Below the pieces are notes generated by a model. It did no database searches and was not told the DNA's origin. It was given only the letters and a program-made list of their open reading frames with translations. From positions 1-12,865 of the forward strand of contig CAZCGA010000163.1 in the NCBI GenBank assembly GCA_964498075.1: a stretch of DNA of 12,865 nt, in the 5' to 3' direction. Source of the DNA: CAZCGA01 sp964498075 (GTDB lineage: Bacteria; Desulfobacterota; Binatia; HRBIN30). The position numbers were made by a program, and so were the translations under genes. This document shows positions 1 to 6,135 of this stretch, piece after piece. Position 1 is the stretch's first letter. Each line of letters begins with the position of its first letter.

Positions 1-724
1 GGGCGAGGCGGATCAGCAGCTCGGCCACTCTCGAAGGGTCCCCGACAACGTGCGCGGCTGCCTCATCCGCGGCCATCTCCTGAGCGCGGGCAAGTCGCCG
101 CTCGAGTATGGAGGCGATCCCTGGAAGGTGGAAGGCAAGTCCCACCGAGGCGATCAGTCGGCGGAGCGGATCGCGCCGCTCAGCATGGGCTTGCTCATGG
201 GCCAGCACTGGTTTCAGGTCGTTCCCACCTGCCGCGGCCAACATGCCTCGAGACACATACACGCGGGGCCGCAAGACTCCCATCACAAAAGCTTCGGGCT
301 CATCACGTGCCAGCACCCGAAACGCCGGGCACTCATTGGAAGAGAGCGACTCCAGGAGGCGGCACATCGACCGCGCGCGGCGGACGTTCGCCGCCGTGGA
401 GCCGGCCGCAATCGCGACGCGGCTGACCACGGCTCCGGCCAGGATGAACACCGGCAGCGATGGCCATGCCGTCGCGTGGTCATGCAGACAGCGGTGCGCA
501 CGGCAGCCGAACAGAGCGAGGTCAGCCGCCCATCCGCCCAGGACGATGAGCCCAACGAAGGCAGGAGCTAGCGCCGCCCCCATCAGGATCCGCGACTGAG
601 CCGCAGGCGTCACGCGCGTCAGCCACCGCTCACCAGCGATCACCGCCGCTCCGACGAAGGTCGAAACGACCACCGGCACGAATGCCACGACTGCGACGCA
701 CAGTACCAAGAACGCGACCGTCAC
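1..724 (-). CDS. M56-family (BlaR1/MecR1-like) membrane metallopeptidase, C-terminus cut off by the window edge
   Basis: The reading frame is open from a GTG at 724 to the window edge (241 codons). Its GTG overlaps the TGA of the upstream repressor gene (GTGA), the coupling usual for blaI-blaR1 pairs. Visible: a hydrophobic helix at about residues 2-25, further hydrophobic stretches near 47-72 and 90-108, then a zinc protease motif HEQAH at residues 176-180, followed after about 36 residues by EMAADE (E216 as probable third zinc ligand). HExxH followed by E-x-x-A-D is the M56 signature. In this family the protease responds to an envelope signal and inactivates the partner BlaI-type repressor. 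Whether a penicillin-binding or other sensor domain follows cannot be seen, so beta-lactam sensing is not claimed. The frame has no stop over its whole visible length. Confidence 0.88.
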   Translation of the reverse strand, partial: MTVAFLVLCVAVVAFVPVVVSTFVGAAVIAGERWLTRVTPAAQSRILMGAALAPAFVGLIVLGGWAADLALFGCRAHRCLHDHATAWPSLPVFILAGAVVSRVAIAAGSTAANVRRARSMCRLLESLSSNECPAFRVLARDEPEAFVMGVLRPRVYVSRGMLAAAGGNDLKPVLAHEQAHAERRDPLRRLIASVGLAFHLPGIASILERRLARAQEMAADEAAAHVVGDPSRVAELLIRLA

Positions 725-1140
725 GATTTGCTTTCCGCGCGCTTCTTCGCGATCAACTGCTCGAGCTGGTCAAGCGCCGCGCCGTCCGCGTCAGCAACCA
801 GATCGACGAATGCCGCTAGCAGGCCGACGCGCCCCAGCGCGCGCATACCACCCGCTCCCTCGATCACCCGGCGGACGTGGTGCGTGTCACGGCCGAGTCT
901 CGGCTTGTAGCGATACGCGTGCGAGACCTTCCAGCGCGCCACCAACTTCTTCCGATGAAGTCGCTCGAGGGCGGAGCCCACCGTATTCACTGTGATGCCG
1001 CGCCGCACACCGATGGCTTCGTGGGTTTCGAGCACGTCGGCCTCGCCGGCACGCCACAGATACTCCAACACGGCGTGTTCCAGCTCGCCGAGCGTTGGTA
1101 ACGGATTGTCCGACTTCGCCACCACGCCACTTGCGTACAC
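721..1140 (-). CDS. BlaI/MecI/CopY-type winged-helix transcriptional repressor
   Basis: The product is 139 residues if translation begins at the GTG at 1140, which has a GGAG seven bases upstream; GTGs at 1125 and 1122 are alternatives. The N-terminal half matches the BlaI fold: a helix with ELEHAVLEYLW, then the recognition region ITVNTVGSALERLHRKKLV, then a wing ending in AYRYKPRL. The C-terminal half (about 85-139) is the usual dimerisation and protease-target segment. Such repressors dimerise on operators ahead of their own operon and are released when the M56 partner is activated. The M56 gene overlaps the stop by four bases, so the two are almost certainly co-translated. No beta-lactamase or penicillin-binding gene is seen nearby, so the regulated target is unknown. 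Confidence 0.88.
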   Translation of the reverse strand: MYASGVVAKSDNPLPTLGELEHAVLEYLWRAGEADVLETHEAIGVRRGITVNTVGSALERLHRKKLVARWKVSHAYRYKPRLGRDTHHVRRVIEGAGGMRALGRVGLLAAFVDLVADADGAALDQLEQLIAKKRAESKS

Positions 1141-1160
1141 GAAGAAACTCCGACTGTCAA
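1132..1160 (-). promoter_or_regulatory. Possible promoter of the BlaI/M56 pair
   Basis: On the minus strand there is a perfect TTGACA (1160-1155), a 17-base spacer, and TACGCA (1137-1132), a weak match to a -10 box. Transcription from it would begin near 1125, on top of the GTG candidates at 1125 and 1122, which would make a leaderless message. The GTG at 1140 with its GGAG would then need an upstream promoter. No clear BlaI-type TACA/TGTA dyad is visible. This is a pattern match only. Confidence 0.3.
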
Positions 1161-1244
1161 TCGGATTTTCTCTGGGCTCCTCGCATCGCGGACCGTCGGC
1201 CATCGCCCGGTTGCGGAGGATCGAGAGTTCGAGGCCGAGTACCG

Positions 1245-2498
1245 CTATCGGGCCGCGTTTGCGAGGAGCATGTTCAGCGTCTGCGACACCTCGGCGCTGC
1301 GCAGGATGCTGACATGGCTCTCGTCGAAGCCATACACCTGCTTCGCGGCGCGCTGCGCGGGCAGCGCCAGCTCGCTCGACAGCGCCACCACACCATCGTT
1401 CGCCTGGTCCAGAAGGAGCGAGTGCCCGGCGTAGCTGAAGAGTAGGTAGTACGGGCATTGGGGCGGCAGGGAAGTGCCGAACATCCCCTCCAAGAACGGG
1501 CTGCCCGGCGCCATGTCGGTCCACATGGGCATGACCACCGGGGAGTGCTCAACGCCGCTCGCCGCCGCCGCATAGCCGTTCCAGGGTGTCGAGATGCTGA
1601 TGAACAGTGCCAGCGTGCCGCCATTCCCGCCGGCCGTCATCGCGTTGATAGTTGCTCGCGACACCAGACCGCCCATGCTGTGTGCGACAATGATGACGCG
1701 CTGAAACTTGTAGCGCACGGCGAGCGTGTTCATCCAGCGAGCTGTTCCGCGTGCCGCCAAGTCGAGGTCGACCCCCGACGGGTAATAGAGTACCCAGGGC
1801 TGGAACTTCGTGCGGTCGAGATGCTCGATGAGATAGCGCCAATCGCGCGGCGTTCCTCCGGCCCCGTGGACGAACAAAACAGGCACCTTCGCGGGATCGA
1901 ACGGCTGCAGAAAATAGAACCCGGCCCCGACATCGAACAGGAACTCCACGGGCTGCCACAAACCGAGCTTGCCGTTCTGTGCTGAGAAGCGTGAGTCGTC
2001 GAGAGTCACGATGTCGCCGAGCTGGATGGTGGGAAGCTCGCGAGTTCCGCGTTTCCCGAGGTCGCCCACTGAGATCGGAAAATCGAGTCGCACCCGAGGC
2101 TCGGACCCGATGTGGACGTCGAGGCGGCTGATTGGCGCACCGGCAGCAACCCGCACGTCCGTTGGCGCTCCGTAGTACGCCGCGGGCTCCACGTCCGGCT
2201 GGTAGATGAAGTCGTGGTTGCGATCGACAAACGCGGCAATCCGGTACGTACCCTCCGGCACGACAAAGAAGTAGGGGCCCGAGCGCTCGAGGACGAACGA
2301 GTCCGCGACCTTCGCTGGCGAGCTTGTCGAGAGCACCACGACAATCGGCGCGTCGTCCTCGTGGGCTCGGGAAACGTGCCCGCCAATGAGCACCAGCCCT
2401 TCGAGACGCGCAACGTCCTTCTTCAGCTTCCACAACGCACAACCGTCCAACAGAAGGACGGCCGCGGCAATCAATGCAGTGGCGAAGGCGCGATTCAC
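1245..2498 (-). CDS. Lipoprotein alpha/beta hydrolase (lipase/esterase-like)
   Basis: I start it at the GTG at 2498, which has GAGG five to six bases upstream; this gives 417 residues with an N-terminal hydrophobic segment ending in LLLDGC (Cys20), a plausible though not ideal lipobox. A longer frame from 2579 would bury the signal peptide. Residues about 40-150 form a beta-rich domain containing DRNHDF and a Pro/Glu-rich loop, resembling surface beta-sandwich domains. The C-terminal hydrolase domain has the oxyanion-hole motif VHGAGG (211-215), the nucleophile elbow AHSMGG (Ser274), NDGVV (Asp368) and ESHVS (His395), a complete catalytic triad in order. The likely role is hydrolysis of lipid or other esters at the outer membrane or in the periplasm; the substrate is unknown. 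It follows a 33-codon ORF by seven bases, suggesting coupled translation. Confidence 0.85.
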   Translation of the reverse strand: MNRAFATALIAAAVLLLDGCALWKLKKDVARLEGLVLIGGHVSRAHEDDAPIVVVLSTSSPAKVADSFVLERSGPYFFVVPEGTYRIAAFVDRNHDFIYQPDVEPAAYYGAPTDVRVAAGAPISRLDVHIGSEPRVRLDFPISVGDLGKRGTRELPTIQLGDIVTLDDSRFSAQNGKLGLWQPVEFLFDVGAGFYFLQPFDPAKVPVLFVHGAGGTPRDWRYLIEHLDRTKFQPWVLYYPSGVDLDLAARGTARWMNTLAVRYKFQRVIIVAHSMGGLVSRATINAMTAGGNGGTLALFISISTPWNGYAAAASGVEHSPVVMPMWTDMAPGSPFLEGMFGTSLPPQCPYYLLFSYAGHSLLLDQANDGVVALSSELALPAQRAAKQVYGFDESHVSILRSAEVSQTLNMLLANAAR

Positions 2499-2505
2499 GC
2501 TGACC

Positions 2506-2607
2506 TCACAGCAGCGGCTTCTTGACCTTGTCGGGAGAGATCCAGCCTTGCCGGGCGAAGAACTGAGACCGGTACTCAACCGCCTTGTCTGCGCTCCGAC
2601 CGGCCAT
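2506..2607 (-). CDS. Small ORF, 33 residues, between the repeat peptide and the hydrolase lipoprotein
   Basis: An ATG at 2607, with a GGGAG eight bases upstream, opens 33 codons ending in TGA at 2508-2506. It begins 26 bases after the stop of the repeat-peptide gene and ends seven bases before the GTG of the hydrolase, so it fills the gap of an operon exactly. The product is soluble-looking and mixed in composition, with no signal peptide or membrane segment: ADKAVEYRSQFFARQGW, then SPDKVKK. The spread of aromatic, charged and Gly/Pro residues looks like selected protein rather than noise. I do not recognise a family. It could also be a translated leader whose only role is to deliver ribosomes to the hydrolase start. 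Confidence 0.55.
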   Translation of the reverse strand: MAGRSADKAVEYRSQFFARQGWISPDKVKKPLL

Positions 2608-2633
2608 GCCCTCGACTCCCGATACTCGATCCG

Positions 2634-2921
2634 TTAGTCGAGCGGATCGCCGCCGATGGGTTGGTCCTCCGCGGGCTCGCCATACACTGGCTCACCGCCG
2701 ATGGGTTGGTCCTCCGCGGGCTCGCCATACACCGGCTCACCGCCGACCGGCTGGTCTTCGACCTGCCCACCGTACACCGGCTCGCCACCGACGGGTGGAT
2801 CCCATTCCTGCTCGCCGTACACCGGCGCGCCGCCGATGGGCCCGTCTTCATCCTGCGCCATCGCGACGCACACCGGCAGCGCGAGCAGCAGAAGCAACAC
2901 CTTCAAGAGTCTCCACAGCAT
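2634..2921 (-). CDS. Exported peptide of 15-residue Pro/Gly/Tyr tandem repeats
   Basis: The start at 2921 is chosen because GGAGG lies seven bases upstream and the product then begins with a signal peptide: MLWRLLK, a Leu-rich core, and cleavage probably after VAMA at residue 22. The frame can be extended to 2996 but without such support. The 95-residue product is otherwise about four and a half copies of P-[IV]-G-G-E-P-V-Y-G-x-x-x-x-D-Q, strongly acidic and without hydrophobic core, so it is likely extended or disordered outside the inner membrane. The invariant PxGGEPVYG block with variable spacer suggests a binding or cross-linking repeat, but no family is recognised. It sits 76 bases after the TAXI-protein gene and 26 bases before the small ORF, as part of the same transcription unit. 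Confidence 0.72.
   Translation of the reverse strand: MLWRLLKVLLLLLALPVCVAMAQDEDGPIGGAPVYGEQEWDPPVGGEPVYGGQVEDQPVGGEPVYGEPAEDQPIGGEPVYGEPAEDQPIGGDPLD
2653..2849. repeat. 45-bp tandem repeat array inside the repeat-peptide gene
   Basis: Units begin at 2653, 2698, 2743, 2788 and 2833, each 45 bases, beginning on the plus strand with CCGAYSGG. The first two copies are nearly identical; copies three to five diverge progressively toward the signal-peptide end. This gradient suggests recent duplication at the 3' end of the gene. Because the unit is a multiple of three, copy number can change without loss of frame. Confidence 0.9.
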
Positions 2922-2997
2922 CGAAAGGCCTCCCTTGTAGACTGCGGTCGCGTCCCCGACGGCGACGCAGCTGAAGGACAGCTCCGGGTTTGCCATC

Positions 2998-4509
2998 TCA
3001 GGACTCTTGCTTATGCGGCGGTGCGCCGGTGGCGCCAGCGTGTTTCTCGGTGGCCTCGGCCCACAGTGACTGCGCCGTGCGACCCTCCGCCTCCGCCTGC
3101 TCCTCGAGGTTGTCGCGGACGTGCAAGATGAGATCCCCGATGTGGTCGCGTGCCCCGTTCACCGGCATAAGCAGGTCCGACAGCGTTGTCTGATCGCCGA
3201 TCTCGCCAGCGGCGAAGCGCTCAAGCGCGTCGCTCTTCAGCTGGAGCAACTCGCGTTGCAGCTCGATCAGCGGTTCCAGCTCGAGCGTCGCGGACAGCTC
3301 GAGCTCGGCCGCCCGGCGCTCGATGTCCGCGATCCGAACCATGTAGTTTCCGAAGGTCTCTTCCCGCCAGTCCTGCGTCCGTCGTCGCCACCATTGCCGC
3401 AAGAAGAGTCCGCTGCCGATGAGCGCGCTGATGATGCTGAACGTGCTGGCCAGCTCCGAGACGTTCTGAGTGGTGATCAAGGGCTCGTCGCGGTGCATGT
3501 ACGCCACCGTGCCGGAATGCAGCTCGAACTGTGGCGGCAGCGCCAACACCGAGCGGTCGAGCGGCGGATGGGTGATGCGAGCGAAGCGGGAGGTAAACAC
3601 CGCATCGAGCATGCGCTCGACGGTCGTGGGCGAGACGCGATCGTTGGCGACCAGCAGGAGCCGCGTTCCGAGGGTGTGCAATGTCGTCGCTGGGACTGCC
3701 GGCTCCGTCAGATACGTGAAGGCGGGAATGACCGTGTCGTAAGCGTACTGGCCGTCGATCTCCGCCGCGAGCCCCTGCATGGGGGCGTCGGTGATCAGTG
3801 CACCCAACCGGAAGGCTTCAGCGAATGGCAGCGGCACGAGGCGGTAGTCCGCCGAGCGCACCAGCTGCAACACGATCTTCGACGGCATGGTGGCGAGACA
3901 GAAGATGGCGTCGGGCAGCGCGGCGCGGTCGTCCCGCTCGATGAGCGGCTGCAGCTCGGAGAACCCCAGGCTGCGCGCCACGAATGTGGCCCCCGTGGTC
4001 CCATCACCCGGTGCGAGATCCACGAACGCCATGACGGCCGCCGCGAGAGCCGCACTCGCCGTCTCGGACGGCCCCAAGACGACGGTGTGTCCGCCGAGTG
4101 CCTTGAGGCTCTCACCAACTGCTGCGGCCAGCTCCGGCTTGACCAGCAAGTGCAGGGCTTCGACGTGGAGCGGCGCCACCTCGCGGAGGTGCTCGCGCTG
4201 CCCGCTTCGGAACGCACCCGACACGAGGGCGAAGTCGACGCGGCCGCTGTTCACCTTGTCGAGCTCGTCTTCCGTACTGGTCGCTTCGGTCACCTGCACC
4301 TCAACGCCGCGCACTTCCGCCGCTAGCGTTCGAGCAACCAGCTCCCTGGTGGTACCGAGGAACCCGGGCGTCAGTGTGACCCGGGGAACCGGTGGACGGA
4401 ACCGAGTGACGATGGGGACGAAGGCCGCCGCCAACACCACCAGCCCCGCCACCAGCATCAGGCCGCCGCGTCGACGCCGCCACTTGAGCTTGCGTTCCCT
4501 CGCGATCAT
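2998..4509 (-). CDS. Membrane-anchored TAXI-family solute-binding protein with cytoplasmic helical tail
   Basis: 503 residues from an ATG at 4509. A basic N-terminus (RERKLKWRRRR) precedes one membrane helix (about 17-37). Residues about 42-345 resemble the TAXI branch of periplasmic binding proteins: TLTPGFLGTT, then SGRVDFALVSG, then LGGHTVVLGPSETAS, in the expected order. TAXI proteins usually bind small carboxylates for TRAP transporters and are about 320 residues. Here a second membrane helix (about 354-372) with a following RQWWRRR stop-transfer cluster leads to a charged helical region (about 380-475), probably a coiled coil in the cytoplasm. No TRAP permease gene is present in the window. 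The layout, ligand domain outside and coiled coil inside, suggests sensing or complex assembly rather than uptake; this is inference. It follows the cytochrome gene by 47 bases. Confidence 0.78.
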   Translation of the reverse strand: MIARERKLKWRRRRGGLMLVAGLVVLAAAFVPIVTRFRPPVPRVTLTPGFLGTTRELVARTLAAEVRGVEVQVTEATSTEDELDKVNSGRVDFALVSGAFRSGQREHLREVAPLHVEALHLLVKPELAAAVGESLKALGGHTVVLGPSETASAALAAAVMAFVDLAPGDGTTGATFVARSLGFSELQPLIERDDRAALPDAIFCLATMPSKIVLQLVRSADYRLVPLPFAEAFRLGALITDAPMQGLAAEIDGQYAYDTVIPAFTYLTEPAVPATTLHTLGTRLLLVANDRVSPTTVERMLDAVFTSRFARITHPPLDRSVLALPPQFELHSGTVAYMHRDEPLITTQNVSELASTFSIISALIGSGLFLRQWWRRRTQDWREETFGNYMVRIADIERRAAELELSATLELEPLIELQRELLQLKSDALERFAAGEIGDQTTLSDLLMPVNGARDHIGDLILHVRDNLEEQAEAEGRTAQSLWAEATEKHAGATGAPPHKQES

Positions 4510-4556
4510 CTTCCGACCGTCACGCCCCCCGGAATCACGGCGGCGGCGCGACGCGC

Positions 4557-4985
4557 CTATTGCGTTTGAAGCGTGCGCAGGTAATCGGTGAGCAGCATCA
4601 ACTGCCCGCGCACCCTCGCTTGATCCCCGGCCACACCGGGTTCGTCCGACTGAAAGGTCTCTCCCCAGGCCGGCATCTCACTGCTGCCATGTGCCGGATA
4701 CGGCGTCGCGCCGTCGAGGATGTCGAGCACCTCCATGTAGGGGAACTTCCCGCCGTGCGTCTTCGCGAGCATGGTGAGATCCTGTGGCTTGGTTTTGAGC
4801 GTCCCAGCGAGTGGACCGACTCCCTTGCCGTCGCGCCCGTGGCAGGTGGCGCAGTACTTGATGTAGAGTCGCTTGCCGGCTTCCAGAGCCTGAGGATTCG
4901 CGGCCCACGCCGGCGCGGTGCAGAGCAGCACGCCGACGACCACCGCACAGCCGTTCCGCAACGGCCACAGCCATTCTCTCGCCAT
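4557..4985 (-). CDS. Small periplasmic class I cytochrome c
   Basis: The start at 4985 has GGGAGG seven bases upstream and gives 142 residues; the frame runs 30 codons further but without support. A signal peptide (core about 13-24) is probably cleaved after AWA near residue 28. The haem motif CATCH is at residues 45-49, followed by GRDGKGVGPLAG, and the likely distal ligand is Met104 in SSEMPAWG. The ending TDYLRTLQ is typical of the last helix of mono-haem cytochromes. It would carry electrons in the periplasm; the partner oxidase or dehydrogenase is not in this window. It lies upstream of the TAXI-protein gene on the same strand with a 47-base gap and no terminator seen, so co-transcription is possible. 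Confidence 0.92.
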   Translation of the reverse strand: MAREWLWPLRNGCAVVVGVLLCTAPAWAANPQALEAGKRLYIKYCATCHGRDGKGVGPLAGTLKTKPQDLTMLAKTHGGKFPYMEVLDILDGATPYPAHGSSEMPAWGETFQSDEPGVAGDQARVRGQLMLLTDYLRTLQTQ

Positions 4986-5167
4986 CTTCAGCCTCCCTTC
5001 GTTAGTTGGGCAAAGACCCGGGCGCTCTTTACTGCAGTCGCCACGTAGAGTGCAACTGAAAAGATGACGGGGCAAGCGCTGAAAACGGACTCCTGCAAGG
5101 CGTGAGTCGTTGTCACACGACTTCCTCGTCCGTGTAGCCCAGGGAATTCTATTCGCTGGCAGGGCGG

Positions 5168-5249
5168 CTATGAGTCATGCCAGTTCGCCGGATCGAGCCC
5201 CTTGACCAACCGGTATTGGGGCTTGGGTTCGTTCGCGTCCAGTTCACTG
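5168..5249 (-). other. Probable frameshifted C-terminal tail of the DUF3313-like lipoprotein
   Basis: On the minus strand the annotated frame stops at 5246-5244, directly after a run of four C (5252-5249). Dropping one C from that run continues the protein through ELDANEP, QYRLVKG and DPANWHDS to a TAG at 5170-5168. This alternative stretch has a G or C at most third codon positions and an acidic, soluble composition, unlike random sequence, whereas the annotated last residues (SGTASPQ) look arbitrary. It may be a sequencing error, a recent one-base insertion, or a slippage site. Confidence 0.45.
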
Positions 5250-5963
5250 GGGCGATGCCGTGCCGGACGTCCAGGACGACAGCCGGTTCGCGGTCTGCTC
5301 GGCCCAGTGGTCCGCCGCCCTTTCGGCGTCGCCCCACTGCCACGTCGCCGCCGTTGCGATCGATCCGCCACCGACGCGCTGATCGTCCGCCGCCGCGAGC
5401 AGCATGCCGCTCACCGAGTCGGTGATCTTCGCCTCGGCCTCCGCCCCGCCGACGAACGGGTAGGTGTCGGTTGCAATGTACTTGAGCGTGGCGAGCGCGC
5501 GCGCTTGTGGGATCAGCATCGAGATCGTTCGTAGGACCGGTGTTGCCGTCTCCGCGTCGATGAGCGCCGCCTGGAGCCGCATCACGCCCGGGCCCGGTTG
5601 GTCCACGACCTGAAACTTCGTCGCCAGCTGCTTCTGCAGCGACTGGTAGAAGTAGTTGCTGAGCGCCTGCTGATCCGCGGTCGACACCTTCGTCGTGTCG
5701 CCAGCCCAGAAGGTCACGGGGTCGATGATGATCTTCTTGTACTGGCTCCACTGCGCGCTCGAGTTGACGTAGCGCATATTGGCCTGACCCTTCGCCCCGG
5801 GGGCGAGCATGGCGCAGATACGGTCACCGAGAAACGGGCAAGTGCCCGGGCTCTCTGGCTTCACCTGCTGCGTCGCTGAGCAGCCTGCGACAACTGCGGC
5901 GAGAGCCAGTCCTGCCACTGCCAAGCGCGCCCGCGCGGGCCGATTCCATTCACTCGTCTTCAT
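5244..5963 (-). CDS. DUF3313-like lipoprotein
   Basis: The ATG at 5963 has GGGAGGAG ten bases upstream and gives 239 residues; a longer frame from 6014 only adds sequence before the signal peptide. The signal segment ends in the lipobox VAGC (Cys28). The mature part shows YKKIIIDPVTFW, then a region rich in Gln and Tyr (LSNYFYQSLQKQL), then VVDQPGPGVMRLQAALIDAE, and late WGDAERAADHWAEQ, all in the order seen in DUF3313 lipoproteins. The family's function is not established. The last eight codons (after SSW) may be out of frame: see the separate entry on a coding-like tail at 5168-5249. It is transcribed divergently from the large regulator at 6136, sharing a 172-base intergenic region. Confidence 0.82.
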   Translation of the reverse strand: MKTSEWNRPARARLAVAGLALAAVVAGCSATQQVKPESPGTCPFLGDRICAMLAPGAKGQANMRYVNSSAQWSQYKKIIIDPVTFWAGDTTKVSTADQQALSNYFYQSLQKQLATKFQVVDQPGPGVMRLQAALIDAETATPVLRTISMLIPQARALATLKYIATDTYPFVGGAEAEAKITDSVSGMLLAAADDQRVGGGSIATAATWQWGDAERAADHWAEQTANRLSSWTSGTASPQ

Positions 5964-6059
5964 ACTGACGGCTCCTCCCTCGGTGTACCTGTGCACCGAC
6001 CCTTTGTGCTCCATCCCAATGATGGCGCGTGGCCATCCTCATAGCGAATCCCCGTGAAG

Positions 6060-6092
6060 TCCGGAAGATCTGGAGAAAATTTCCGGAAATCT
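6060..6092 (+). promoter_or_regulatory. Three 11-bp phased repeats upstream of the large regulator (candidate operator)
   Basis: Reading 6060-6070, 6071-6081 and 6082-6092 as three consecutive 11-mers, the first and third share TCCGGAA and the middle one keeps the GGAGAA core. Within them lies a perfect 12-base palindrome, ATTTCCGGAAAT (6079-6090). The block ends 43 bases before the preferred regulator start at 6136. Winged-helix proteins of the OmpR/PhoB type commonly bind direct repeats spaced by 10 or 11 bases, so this is a candidate autoregulatory site. It could also serve the divergent DUF3313-like gene. No convincing -35/-10 pair is seen in the region. Confidence 0.4.
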
Positions 6093-6135
6093 CCTGCACG
6101 TGGGGCGCCACGTACGAATGCAGCAGGAGACTCGC

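Noticed and set aside
3121..4326. A 401-codon plus-strand frame across the TAXI-protein gene
   Set aside because: Arg/Gln/His-rich shadow of the minus-strand gene, without signal, motif or ribosome-binding site.
5105..5122. AGTCGT...ACGACT hairpin between the lipoprotein and cytochrome genes as a terminator
   Set aside because: Stem of only six bases with no T run on the minus strand; too weak to call.
6021..6037. GATGGC...GCCATC inverted repeat as an operator in the divergent intergenic region
   Set aside because: Six-base arms in GC-rich DNA are expected by chance, and it has no counterpart elsewhere in the window.
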